A stretch of DNA of 64,000 bases. It comes from Desulfohalovibrio reitneri (GTDB lineage Bacteria > Desulfobacterota > Desulfovibrionia > Desulfovibrionales > Desulfovibrionaceae). Positions 19,010 to 27,261 of the stretch are shown here, piece after piece. The first letter of the stretch is position 1. Each line of letters begins with the position of its first letter. Location of the stretch: assembly GCF_000711295.1 (NCBI RefSeq), contig NZ_JOMJ01000003.1, positions 1,747,501 through 1,811,500 of the forward strand, read 5' to 3'. Both the position numbers and the translations under genes were made by a program. The notes beneath the pieces are model-generated. The model saw only the letters and a list, made by a program, of their open reading frames with translations, was not told where the DNA came from and did no database searches.

Positions 19010-20522
19010 GAGAATCTGGAGGGGGCTTCTGGCGGGCCTGGCCATGGCGGTTCTGCTCTGTGGCAACGCCTCGGCCCAGGGAAAAATCAGCAACGTCTTC
19101 ATCGACACCGACCTGCGGCAGGCGCTGCAGGACATCGCCCTGCAGGCGGGCGCGACCATCATCGCCGGGTCGGAAGTCTCCGGACTGGTCACGGCGGAAC
19201 TGCGCGAAGCCTCCCTGCGCGAGGCCCTGGACGTGGTCCTGGCCGGGACCGGGTACGAGGTGGCCAAGCGCAGCAACTACTACCTGGTCTATTCCCCGGA
19301 CCCGGCCAGCCCCTCCTTCCGGGACGTCAGCCGCAGCAAGCTGGTCAGGCTGCAACACGTCCCGGCGCGGGTGGCCCTGGGCCTGCTCTCGGAGGTGGAC
19401 CGGCAGTACGTGCGGGCGGACGACGCCACCAACTCCCTGATGATCACCGCGCCCTACGGCGACCTGATGCGAATCCTCGGCGTTATCAAGCAGATGGACG
19501 TGGAGGGCATGGAGCTGCCGCCCGACGAGAACGGCCTGGCCAGCAAGCTGGAATTTGAAAAGCGGCTCTGCCGCCTCAGCCACCTGAAGACGGACAGCGC
19601 CATGGCCGTGCTGCCCAAGCACCTCAAGGAGTACGTCACCGCGGACGAGAAGAACCACCTGCTCATGGTCCACGCGCCCAGCCGGGTGGCGGAAGAGATC
19701 ACGCGCACCATCCAGGAGATCGACGTGCCGCGCAGGCAGGTGCTGCTGGACGCCCGGGTGGTGGTCCTGGAGCACACCGACCTCCTCGACCTGGGGCTGG
19801 AGTGGGACTTCCCCTCGGCCCAGTTCGGCTCCTTCACGGACAGCGACGCCTATCCCAGGTGGCCGTGGGGTTTCCAGGTGGGCTACACCCCGGACAAGTC
19901 CTTCACCAACTCGCTGATGCTCTCCCTGAACTTGCTGCAGCAGAACGAGGAGGCCACCATCGTGGCCACGCCGCAGGTCATGGCCCAGAACGGCAGCCCT
20001 GCCGAATTGAAGGTGGCCACCGAGGAATACTTCCAGATCACCACCGGCGGAGTGTACGAGCGGGTTGAGCTGGAAAAGATCGAGACCGGCACGCTGCTGA
20101 CCATCCTGCCCCGCATCGGCGAGAACGGGGAGATAACCCTGGACGTCTCGGCCGAGGTGAGCAACGTGGTGGCCCGCTTCGCGGACAACCTGCCCGTGGT
20201 CACGCGCCGCCAGGCCAAAAGCACCGTGCGCATCCAGGACGGCGGCACCACTGCCATCGCCGGATTGATGGACACCCGCACCCGCAAACAGGACGAAGGG
20301 GTTCCCGGCCTGGCGGACATCGACCTCTTCGGAGAACTGTTCAAAAACCGCTCCGGCACCACCGAGACCAAGCAGATCGCCGTCTTTGTCACAGCGCGCA
20401 TCGTGCCCGACGACCGCAACGGCATGCGCCGCTCCCCGCGCGACGACGAGGTCATCCCCACCATCGGCGAGGAGTTGTTCATTCCGCAACTCAAGGAGGC
20501 CCTGCTCACATGCCCCCTGTGA
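18999..20522 (+). CDS. secretin (GspD/PilQ/type II-III family outer-membrane channel)
   Basis: This 507-residue precursor has a signal peptide ending ASA near residue 27. An N-terminal STN/N0-like domain (VFIDTDLRQALQDIALQAG) and N1-type repeats (residues about 110-240) follow. The secretin core runs from about residue 245 (RRQVLLDARVVVLEHTDLLDLGLEW) to VPGLADIDLFGELFKNRSGTTETKQIAVFVTARIV, the family signature. GTG is used as start, preceded by GAGGGGGA and overlapping the previous gene. It is shorter than GspD and closer to stand-alone or Flp-type secretins. No ATPase, inner-membrane platform or prepilin peptidase gene is adjacent. Confidence 0.9.
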   Translation: MPDKRIWRGLLAGLAMAVLLCGNASAQGKISNVFIDTDLRQALQDIALQAGATIIAGSEVSGLVTAELREASLREALDVVLAGTGYEVAKRSNYYLVYSPDPASPSFRDVSRSKLVRLQHVPARVALGLLSEVDRQYVRADDATNSLMITAPYGDLMRILGVIKQMDVEGMELPPDENGLASKLEFEKRLCRLSHLKTDSAMAVLPKHLKEYVTADEKNHLLMVHAPSRVAEEITRTIQEIDVPRRQVLLDARVVVLEHTDLLDLGLEWDFPSAQFGSFTDSDAYPRWPWGFQVGYTPDKSFTNSLMLSLNLLQQNEEATIVATPQVMAQNGSPAELKVATEEYFQITTGGVYERVELEKIETGTLLTILPRIGENGEITLDVSAEVSNVVARFADNLPVVTRRQAKSTVRIQDGGTTAIAGLMDTRTRKQDEGVPGLADIDLFGELFKNRSGTTETKQIAVFVTARIVPDDRNGMRRSPRDDEVIPTIGEELFIPQLKEALLTCPL

Positions 20523-20911
20523 GAACCATCGCCCTTCCCCCGGCGGACACCCCCGCCGCGCGGCTCACCGTCCTGGCGCTTCTGGCCTGCTGCCTGCTGC
20601 TGGCGGGCTGCGGCAAGAGCTACGCCCCGGACTCGGACGACATCCTGGTGCAATCCGTTCCCAACCGGGAGGTCATCGCCCTGGAAGCGGACGACGTGGT
20701 CATGATCATGCGGCGGGCTGGCTTCGGCGACGCGGATATCCTGGAGCACGGCACCCGCCTGCGCAACGCCCTGGCGCGGACAGGAGCGGCCCGCATCTCG
20801 TACGGCCGCATGACCGAGGCCCTCTTCATGGTGGTGGAGGAGTACGTGCATGTCAGCAGCCGCCGCAAGGGCAGCTTCATCTACAGCACTGAAGAGAAGA
20901 TGTGCATTTGA
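20510..20911 (+). CDS. small lipoprotein, possible secretin pilot
   Basis: This protein of 133 residues has a lipobox (LLLAGC, Cys near residue 34) after a hydrophobic stretch. The mature part is about 100 residues and helical, with ADDVVMIMRRAGFGDADI and a C-terminal EEKMCI. The ATG overlaps the end of the secretin gene by 13 bases, so the two are coupled. Small lipoproteins next to secretins are often pilotins that help the channel reach the outer membrane; that role is inferred from context. Confidence 0.7.
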   Translation: MPPVRTIALPPADTPAARLTVLALLACCLLLAGCGKSYAPDSDDILVQSVPNREVIALEADDVVMIMRRAGFGDADILEHGTRLRNALARTGAARISYGRMTEALFMVVEEYVHVSSRRKGSFIYSTEEKMCI

Positions 20912-21170
20912 GCGGACCGGATGAAGGAGGGGCCAAGCCTCGGACAGAACTATTTCTCTACCCTGACGGCCTGATTGGTTTGCAAAAACAAACCCGTCAA
21001 TACGTTCGTTCCGACATGCATCTTACCTTGCTGTCTCGCAGCGAACAAAATCATACTAATAACCGCAGCGGACTATTGAAACCCGAATCACGCCGGTATA
21101 TCACTTGACGGCGAAGACAAAAGGCTTTGAATCCCCGGCAGCACACGATTTCGGGAGGAGGAGGGCGGAA

Positions 21171-21452
21171 ATGCCGGACACGTCGAACAAACAAGGCAAC
21201 TGGCGCGTCATCAACGACGCGCTATCCGTGAAATCCCGCATCAAGCACACGCGTTTCCCCAGGTTTACCGCCAAGATATCCCTGCCCGGCGAACCCGGCT
21301 ACGCGTACCGCGACGCCTTCATCCTCAAGGATGGAACGTTTCTGCACAGCTTCGAGTTCATCGACGAGAAGCCGCCCGACCATGACCTGCGCTGCCTGCT
21401 GGAGGACGCGGCAGAGGTCGTCTGCCTGCTGCGCAACGCCTCGAACAACTAG
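21171..21452 (+). CDS. hypothetical 93-residue protein
   Basis: This small soluble protein was placed at the ATG 21171 because a strong GGAGGAGGAGGG site lies just upstream; a GTG or TTG extension upstream is less likely. The sequence is basic at the N-terminus (WRVINDALSVKSRIKHTRFPRF) and ends with LLEDAAEVVCLLRNASNN. No known domain is recognised. It stands alone, 260 bases after the secretion operon. Confidence 0.55.
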   Translation: MPDTSNKQGNWRVINDALSVKSRIKHTRFPRFTAKISLPGEPGYAYRDAFILKDGTFLHSFEFIDEKPPDHDLRCLLEDAAEVVCLLRNASNN

Positions 21453-22105
21453 CGCCCCCCATCCAGCCGGACGGGGCACTGTCTGTACCCCCGGGTCCAT
21501 CAAAAACCGCCCGCCCACCCCTCCGCCTCGAAACACAGGGGCGGCCGATGGCCGCCCTCGCGTGAACCGATTTTCGGAAACGAAGAGTCCGCCCGCATCG
21601 TTCTCCCGCCTTCGCCCGCGAGGAGCAGGCCCGGGCTGTCCGGCATCACGCGAGAGGACTCGGGACCTGGCGAATCGACCGTGCCCTGGAGGAGGTTTCC
21701 TTGAGAATGGTCGCCGACCCGGCCAAGCCTTCCCAGCGGACGAGCACTCCCAAAATGTCCGTGGAAAGGAAATCGGCCCGCGATCCCTCCAGATGCCGGC
21801 AGCACGCTCAAGAGCGCCAGCGGACAAACACGCTTTCCCATACTGCATCCTTCCTTTATAGAAGCTGTTGCGGGATGCTGGCTTTTGGCACAAATCATGC
21901 CTTACGGTTCGATGCGTGCATATACGCCGACCCTGCTCATGCGTTGGCGCATACCTGCGAGAACAGTGTGCAAGGCCCTCTGACAGAAGTGTAAAGGCAT
22001 GCGACAGGTTGATAGCCAGGCAGGTATCCATACGCTGCACGAAGTCGTGTCCTCGGAAAAAACCCGGGACACCCCTCGGCGGCCCCCGCAATCCCCGGAG
22101 AGACA
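21453..22105. other. 653-base intergenic region, only a candidate sigma-54 element seen
   Basis: No convincing gene, RNA or repeat was found. The second half (about 21830-22030) is noticeably more AT-rich than the surroundings and holds the TGGCAC element at 21886. Frames that are open here lack ribosome sites and protein-like composition. Confidence 0.5.
21886..21901 (+). promoter_or_regulatory. Candidate -24/-12 (sigma-54) promoter
   Basis: TGGCAC, five bases, then ATGCC gives the GG and GC dinucleotides at the exact sigma-54 spacing. It would start about 195 bases before the CPBP protease gene. No activator site was identified. Confidence 0.35.
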
Positions 22106-22774
22106 GTGATCCCCCGTATCCTCCCCTTCGCCCTGTTCATGGCCTTTATCGGTCTGGAAGAGCTTCTGGAGTTCCTGGCGGGAAACGGAACGCTTCCCAT
22201 CGGCCCCGGACAACTCCTGTACGTCTACCCGCTGAAGGCGCTGGCGGTGGCCTGCCTGCTGTTGTATTTCTGGAAGGGGTACACCGAACTCCGCTTCGGC
22301 GACCTCCTGCGCTTCAAACACACGGCGGCCAGCCTCGCCGCTGGTGTGGCGGTGTTCCTTCTCTGGATCAACATGGACTGGGCGATTCTGGGCGAATCAG
22401 CCGGATACGACCCCACTCTGGTCGACGACGCAACCGTCCGGGGCGTGCTGACCGGGTTCAGGCTCTTCGGGGCGGTGCTCGTGGTTCCGGTGATGGAGGA
22501 ACTGTTCTGGCGCTCCTTCCTGATGCGCTACGTCATTTCCGACGACTTCCAGAAAGTTGCCGTGGGAACCTTTACCTGGCCCTCCCTGCTCATTGTCGCC
22601 GCGCTGTTCGCCTCCGCCCACCACCTGCTGATCGCCGGATTCATGGCCGGCGTGGCCTACGCCCTGCTCCTGTACCTGACCAGAAGCATCGCCCAGTGCG
22701 TCCTGGCCCACGGTCTGACCAACCTCCTGCTGGGGCTGTACGTGCTTGAAACCGGTTCCTGGTCCTTCTGGTAA
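22106..22774 (+). CDS. CPBP family intramembrane protease (CAAX protease-related)
   Basis: This 222-residue protein has about six hydrophobic segments. It carries the family motifs: EELFWRSFLMRY (the EExxxR-type motif, near residue 132), FASAHH (catalytic His region, near 172) and AHGLTN. The pattern is close to the CAAX-related proteins found with exosortase systems, but no exosortase is visible here. GTG is the likely start, with GGAGAG upstream. Substrate is unknown. It converges on the sulfotransferase gene with a 16-base gap. Confidence 0.85.
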   Translation: MIPRILPFALFMAFIGLEELLEFLAGNGTLPIGPGQLLYVYPLKALAVACLLLYFWKGYTELRFGDLLRFKHTAASLAAGVAVFLLWINMDWAILGESAGYDPTLVDDATVRGVLTGFRLFGAVLVVPVMEELFWRSFLMRYVISDDFQKVAVGTFTWPSLLIVAALFASAHHLLIAGFMAGVAYALLLYLTRSIAQCVLAHGLTNLLLGLYVLETGSWSFW

Positions 22775-22790
22775 GCCGGGAAGAACCCGA

Positions 22791-23822
22791 TCATCCCGCG
22801 GCGTTCAGTCCGGCTGACCGCATGACCGTGTGCAGGAGGTTGGCCTGGTGGTGCTGGCGGCCCCGCAGGATGTCCGCGCATTTCTTGCGGAACTTCGCGC
22901 TTGATTTCGGGTCGGCGCAAACTCGCTCGAAAACCGGAAGATACCGCGAGGAAATGACCCCAATCTCTTCTTCCAGGTCGCCCGCCACGTCCAGTTCAGC
23001 CAGCCCGTCGTCGTCAATGCCGCGCAGGTACTCGCCGTAGAGGCGAAGGAAGGCGGGCAGGTCCACCACGTCGTCCCCCTCCTTGACAGACTTCATGAGA
23101 ATGTTCCGCAAGAGTTGCGGCGTCATCAGCTTGAAATCGATGGAGGTGTTGGCAGGGTGTGAACTCACTGGCGGTACGTTCGCGCCAGCGCCCACTTCTC
23201 CAAGAAAATGCTCCACCACATCGAGCCCCTCCCGGCGCACGGCGTCGAAGGAATGCACCGACATGCCGTCCATTCCCACCGCCTCGGCCCAGGCGTCCAG
23301 AATGCGGCTCTGGAAGAGCTGGAACCCGCCATTACGCAAAATCCGGCGGTAGTATTCCTCGAACGGAACCAGCGCCTCCCCCATCTTGACGACCTGGTTG
23401 TACCAGGACAGCAGGTAGTGGTCCGGGCGGCGCAGGTAGCACAACACGGTGACGTCGAAATCCGCCAGGTACTCCCTGGCCAGAGGAGCGAGGGAAGCCG
23501 CGCAATCGTCCTGCCCGAAATTGGAGAAATGCTCGGTGCTGAGCACCGCGGTATGGCAGTCCGAAGCCGCGATCTCCCCGGCCACGCGCTCCCAGTAGTA
23601 GTCGGCCTCGCGGTCCACATCCAGCCAGAACGGCACCCGGCGGCCGCACTTCCGCAAGAGGCTGGCCGGCAGCACAACGTGCCCCGTGTCCCGAAAGCTG
23701 CATACCCTCGGGTACATGACGCCCCGCTCCAGCAACGCCTCCCGGTTGTCGTACATGTAGTGCTGCATGGCCGTGGTGGCCGTCTTGAACGTGCCGATGT
23801 GCAGAACAACCCGCTTGCGCAT
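22791..23822 (-). CDS. sulfotransferase-like protein
   Basis: This 343-residue protein opens with VVLHIGTFKTATTAMQHYM, the PAPS 5'-phosphosulfate-binding loop of sulfotransferases. VTVLCYLRRPDHYLLSWYN further on corresponds to the 3'-phosphate-binding region. It probably transfers sulfate to a glycan or other surface molecule; the acceptor cannot be told. GGGAGGACGT precedes the ATG. It is transcribed alone. Confidence 0.8.
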   Translation of the reverse strand: MRKRVVLHIGTFKTATTAMQHYMYDNREALLERGVMYPRVCSFRDTGHVVLPASLLRKCGRRVPFWLDVDREADYYWERVAGEIAASDCHTAVLSTEHFSNFGQDDCAASLAPLAREYLADFDVTVLCYLRRPDHYLLSWYNQVVKMGEALVPFEEYYRRILRNGGFQLFQSRILDAWAEAVGMDGMSVHSFDAVRREGLDVVEHFLGEVGAGANVPPVSSHPANTSIDFKLMTPQLLRNILMKSVKEGDDVVDLPAFLRLYGEYLRGIDDDGLAELDVAGDLEEEIGVISSRYLPVFERVCADPKSSAKFRKKCADILRGRQHHQANLLHTVMRSAGLNAAG

Positions 23823-23937
23823 ACGTCCTCCCGGCCCGCAACGTACACTCGGGCCACCTATCGGCTACCAGGACTGCATGAAGGCTTCAAGTCGAGGAAA
23901 GAAGGGAGAGCGGGTGTGAAGGGAATGAGGGGTGGCT

Positions 23938-24192
23938 CTCGCTCCGCTCGGGGCGAGGTGCGAGCAAATGGTGGCCGGGGCATCTCAGCTCGACTTCGCG
24001 TTCAACGCATCGGAAGTCAGACGACCTGGGCAGGATCTCACCGGCTAAATAAGCCCCGCAATCGCCGCTTCGCCGGAGCGCTCCCGGACATCTCCCTCAC
24101 GCGCGCCATCCCGCGAAGACACATGCACAGTTACTTTGCCGCAGGGCCCAGGGGGCGCGAAGCCCCCGGTCGCCCGCCAGGGCGAAATCTTC
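23938..24192 (+). repeat. Dispersed 255-bp intergenic repeat, copy 1
   Basis: Begins CTCGCTCCGCTCGGGGCG and ends CGCCAGGGCGAAATCTTC. It aligns along its whole length with 44440-44690 (opposite strand) and 48548-48802. Shared blocks include CACCGGCTAAATAAGC, CGCAATCGCCGCTTCGC, GTTACTTTGCC and GGTCGCCCG. The 3' end carries two hairpins (CAGGGGGC/GCCCCCGG and CGCCC..GGGCG). It abuts the terminator of the convergent rubrerythrin gene. Confidence 0.75.
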
Positions 24193-24205
24193 CCCCCCTT
24201 CTCCC

Positions 24206-24244
24206 AAAAAAAAGCCGGGGAGAGGGCAAGCCCTCTCCCCGGCT
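24206..24244 (-). terminator. Terminator of rubrerythrin
   Basis: Read on the minus strand, a 15-bp stem (AGCCGGGGAGAGGGC/GCCCTCTCCCCGGCT) is followed by an eight-T run. Confidence 0.95.
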
Positions 24245-24257
24245 GGCGGACGTATGG

Positions 24258-24758
24258 CTACTCGACCTCGAAGAACATTTTCTTCTTGGCCGAGCAGACG
24301 GGGCAGGTGTCGGGGGCTTCGCCTTCCACGGTGTAGCCGCAGACGCCGCAGACGTGGAAGGTGACGTCGGCGTTTTCATCCTGGCCGAGCTTGTCCAGGG
24401 CGTCCTGGTAGAGCTTGGCGTGGATTTTCTCCACTTCGTTGGCGAAGTTGAAGGTGCGCTCGGCTTGCTTGTTGCCCTCTTCCTGGGCTTGTTCGATCAT
24501 CTCCGGGTACATTTCCTTGAACTCGAACTCCTCGCCGCCCAGGGCTTCCCTGAGATTCTCGGCGGTGTCCTTGATCTCGCCCAGGATGCGAAGATGGTTG
24601 TGGGCGTGGATGGTTTCGGCCTCGGCAACGGCCCGGAAGAGCTTGGCCACCTTGGGGTGCCCTTCCTTGGCCGCTTGGGAGGCGTAGGCCAGGTAACGGC
24701 GGTTGGCCATGGATTCGCCCGCGAACGCCTGCTGCAGATTGTCTTCTGTCTTGCTCAT
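24258..24758 (-). CDS. rbr: rubrerythrin
   Basis: This 166-residue non-haem iron protein reduces hydrogen peroxide in anaerobes. The ferritin-like four-helix domain carries the diiron ligands (AFAGESMANRRY, AEAETIHAHNHL, EFKEMYPEMIEQA, ANEVEKIHAKLY). The C-terminal rubredoxin-like domain has two Cys pairs (CGVCGY and CPVCSAKK). The start is the ATG 9 bases after AAGGAGATC. It is monocistronic, with its own terminator. Expression under oxidative stress is typical of the family; no PerR box was identified. Confidence 0.96.
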   Translation of the reverse strand: MSKTEDNLQQAFAGESMANRRYLAYASQAAKEGHPKVAKLFRAVAEAETIHAHNHLRILGEIKDTAENLREALGGEEFEFKEMYPEMIEQAQEEGNKQAERTFNFANEVEKIHAKLYQDALDKLGQDENADVTFHVCGVCGYTVEGEAPDTCPVCSAKKKMFFEVE

Positions 24759-24890
24759 GAAGATCTCCTTGTGATCGATTATTCCAGTCCACAACTATGG
24801 ACCAAACACGTTTCCATGGCAACGTGACGCGGGAAAGCGGGGGGAAGATGGGCTGTTTTCCGACGAAGTACGTTTTCCTTGCCCCCGCTT

Positions 24891-25256
24891 CTACCGCTGC
24901 CTTGCGAATACCCGGTGCAGGGAAGCGAGGATGGACTCGGGCGGGGCTGGTTTTTCCAGGAAATCGGCTGGGTTTGTCTCGCGGGCGCGGGTGATGGTTT
25001 CGTCGTCGGCGTAGGCGGAGTGGTAGATGACCGGGATGCCCCGGTTAATGACGCGGGCGGCTTCGATGCCGTCGACGTCGTCCTTGAGGCGGATGTCCAT
25101 GATGATGGCGTCCAGCGGGTTCCCTTCGGCGTAGGTGATGGCGCCGCGCCCGGTGTCGGCCACGTGGGGGACCTCGAATCCCCCCTGGGTGAGCTCGTGC
25201 TCCAGGAACATGGCCGTGACCGCTTCGTCCTCCACTATCATCACCCGCTTGGACAT
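24891..25256 (-). CDS. single-domain response regulator
   Basis: This 121-residue receiver domain has no output domain. The acidic pair is E9/D10, the phospho-acceptor is D54 in AIIMDIRL, and the conserved Lys is K102 in DFLEKPAPP. It overlaps the end of the histidine kinase gene by 16 bases, so the two form a pair. Receiver-only proteins act by protein contact, so the output must lie elsewhere. Confidence 0.93.
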   Translation of the reverse strand: MSKRVMIVEDEAVTAMFLEHELTQGGFEVPHVADTGRGAITYAEGNPLDAIIMDIRLKDDVDGIEAARVINRGIPVIYHSAYADDETITRARETNPADFLEKPAPPESILASLHRVFARQR

Positions 25257-26155
25257 GTTTCCCCTCCTGATAGAGTGAGCGTGGCCCGTGTTCCCTGATC
25301 GGCTGTTACCGCGAATTCGGCCTCGATCTGCTTGGCCAGTCCCCGCGCCAGCCGCAATCCGGTTCCCGTGGGGGCGTTGTCGTTCCTGTATACGGTTGAA
25401 CCGATTCCATTATCTTCAACATGCAGGCGGAACCCGCCGTCGTCAAGCGCTTCCAGACGCACGGAGATGACTCCCTCCGCTTCGGATTCCGGGAAGGCGT
25501 GTTCCAGCGCGTTGCCGACCAGTTCCGTAAGGATGAGGCCCACGGGCACGGCCGCGTCCAGGGAGCAGCGGACGTCGTCCCCTTCGAAGCTGGATTCCAC
25601 GGGGGCGCGGCCATTGGCCCGGACCACGCGGTCCAGGAGGTCGCGCAGGTAGTCGGAGAGGTTCAGGTGGCGCAGGGCGTCGTCGCGGTAGAAGTGCTTG
25701 TGCGCCTGGGCGATGGAGTCCAGCTTCATGCCCACGTGGCGCAGGGCGCGGGAGGCCGCTTCCTGTTGATTGGATGCCGCCTGCAGGCCAACCAGGCCGC
25801 TGACCACCTGCAGGTTGTTTTTCACCCGGTGGTTCATCTCCCGCAGCAGATCCTCCTTTTCGCGGTGCCGCTCGTTCAGCTCTTGCCGCAATCTCCGTTC
25901 GCTGTTCACCCGCCACTGGGCGAACGCTCCGAAACCGATGAAGAAAAGGAGGAAGAGGCCGCGCACCCAGATTTCGTGCGCGGGAACGTTGGTCAGGAAG
26001 ATGCCGCGCAGCGGGTCGTCCGGGTAGAAGAAGAAATAATCCGCCAGGGCGTCGATGAATCCGAAGAGCAGGCCGAACCCCAGGGAGATGAGGAATACGC
26101 GGACGCTCCGCAATCGATAGAGAAAATCCGGGGCTTCAGGGGAAGAGTTTCCCAT
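25241..26155 (-). CDS. membrane histidine kinase (HisKA_2/LytS-like type)
   Basis: The protein has 304 residues. Two membrane segments (about 17-42 and 62-80) flank a short periplasmic loop. The dimerisation/phosphotransfer helix has REMNHRVKNNLQVVSGLVGLQA (H109), the HisKA_2 pattern. The ATPase domain carries ELVGNALEHAFPES, VEDNGIGS and GTGLRLARGLAKQ. The ATG at 26155 lacks a clear ribosome site; a TTG six codons upstream is an alternative. The periplasmic loop is too small for a known sensor fold. It is co-transcribed with the receiver protein downstream. Confidence 0.9.
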   Translation of the reverse strand: MGNSSPEAPDFLYRLRSVRVFLISLGFGLLFGFIDALADYFFFYPDDPLRGIFLTNVPAHEIWVRGLFLLFFIGFGAFAQWRVNSERRLRQELNERHREKEDLLREMNHRVKNNLQVVSGLVGLQAASNQQEAASRALRHVGMKLDSIAQAHKHFYRDDALRHLNLSDYLRDLLDRVVRANGRAPVESSFEGDDVRCSLDAAVPVGLILTELVGNALEHAFPESEAEGVISVRLEALDDGGFRLHVEDNGIGSTVYRNDNAPTGTGLRLARGLAKQIEAEFAVTADQGTRATLTLSGGETCPSG

Positions 26156-26245
26156 GAGAAATTTGTACGTCAATTTTCGTCCGAATGCCAGAAAACAAGG
26201 CCGGAGCGGTGGGAAAAAACCGCTCCGGCCGACCGTTTCTTTCAG

Positions 26246-27037
26246 CTACTTGCCCAGGGCGGTTGCGATGGCGTCGGCCGCCTTCTCACCGGAAAGCAGC
26301 ATGCCGCCGAAGACCGGCCCCATGCGGTAGGCCCCGTGGGAGGCGTTGGCGGCCATGCCGCAGACCCACACGCCGGGGAATATCTCGCGCGTGTTCTCCG
26401 GCGTGGTGGCCTCGGCCCGCTCCGCCCACATGGACTTCTCGCCCTCGATGCCGCCGGACGGCGTGTCCAGCCGCACCCCGTTCTTGCGCACCAGGGTGTG
26501 CAGCACCTCCAGGGCGTGCCCGGTGGCTTCCATCACGTAGCGGCAGCCGATGACCAGCGGGTCCACGTGCAATCCGGCCATCTCCACCGGGGAGGAGTTA
26601 ATGACCAGCCCGTCCACCCGGGTCTCGCCCTCAACGTCACGCACGCGCACGTCCTCCACGCTCAGGCAGTTGAAGATGCGCGTCCCGGCCTGGCAGGCCT
26701 TGGCCGCCAGGGAGGTGGTGGCCTCCACCGCGTCCGCGGTGAAGTAGCCCTCGCCCTCGTCCGTGAGGGAGACCCCGGCCTCGGCCAGCACGTGGCGGCT
26801 GTCCTCCTGGACCACCAGCACGTTCCAGCACATGCCGCCGCCCCACATGCCGCCGCCGATGGACAGCTTGCGCTCCAGCAGGGCCACCTTCACCCCGCGT
26901 TCGGCCAGTTTCCAGGCAGCGGTCAGGCCGGACGGGCCGCCGCCCACGATGGCCACGTCCAGTTCCAGGCAGTCGTCGAACTTCTCGAAGTAGCGCCGGG
27001 TGATGAGCCGGCTTACGTGTGTTTCCTCGATACGCAT
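26246..27037 (-). CDS. thi4: sulfide-dependent ADP-thiazole synthase (Thi4 type)
   Basis: This 263-residue flavin-fold enzyme makes the thiazole half of thiamine from NAD and glycine. The dinucleotide-binding motif is VAIVGGGPSGLTAA near residue 28, and GGGMWGGGM follows. The position of the sacrificial Cys in yeast Thi4 is H157 here (MAGLHVDPL), as in methanogen enzymes that use free sulfide catalytically. That fits a sulfidogenic lifestyle. A TPP riboswitch precedes it. Some related archaeal proteins make ribose-1,5-bisphosphate instead, but the thiamine control argues for the thiazole role. Confidence 0.92.
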   Translation of the reverse strand: MRIEETHVSRLITRRYFEKFDDCLELDVAIVGGGPSGLTAAWKLAERGVKVALLERKLSIGGGMWGGGMCWNVLVVQEDSRHVLAEAGVSLTDEGEGYFTADAVEATTSLAAKACQAGTRIFNCLSVEDVRVRDVEGETRVDGLVINSSPVEMAGLHVDPLVIGCRYVMEATGHALEVLHTLVRKNGVRLDTPSGGIEGEKSMWAERAEATTPENTREIFPGVWVCGMAANASHGAYRMGPVFGGMLLSGEKAADAIATALGK

Positions 27038-27122
27038 GGTCGCCTCCGTGTTGTTGCGGAAGCGGCGCGGAATACGGTGGAATGCGAATGGGTTGGACGC
27101 GGCGGACGGTTGTCTCCGCGTT

Positions 27123-27207
27123 CCCGATTCCCTCCGGCGGTCCGAACCGCTTCAGGTTCCATGGGTGTAATCTCAGCCCCGGCGCGAACCGGGGCACCCC
27201 AATCGGG
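27123..27207 (-). promoter_or_regulatory. TPP riboswitch (THI element)
   Basis: On the minus strand the closing helix is CCCGATT/AATCGGG. Inside it are GGGGTGCC, GGCTGAGATTACACCC, GAACCTGA and CGGAGGGAA, the conserved THI-box blocks in order. It ends about 85 bases before thi4, so thiamine pyrophosphate should repress that gene. No terminator hairpin with a T run was noticed, so control of translation is plausible. Confidence 0.95.
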
Positions 27208-27261
27208 TTGCAGGCGTCTTTCTAGACCGTGTCGATGGGAGTTGGCAAGGGCTTTCGCCGC

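Noticed and set aside
21868-22749. 293-codon frame overlapping the CPBP protease gene
   Set aside because: It is an out-of-frame, Arg/Pro-rich translation over a clear membrane protease with motifs in the other frame.
23208-24827. 539-codon open frame spanning the sulfotransferase antisense, the intergenic repeat and the rubrerythrin antisense
   Set aside because: It crosses two opposite-strand genes and a terminator, and has no domain or ribosome site.
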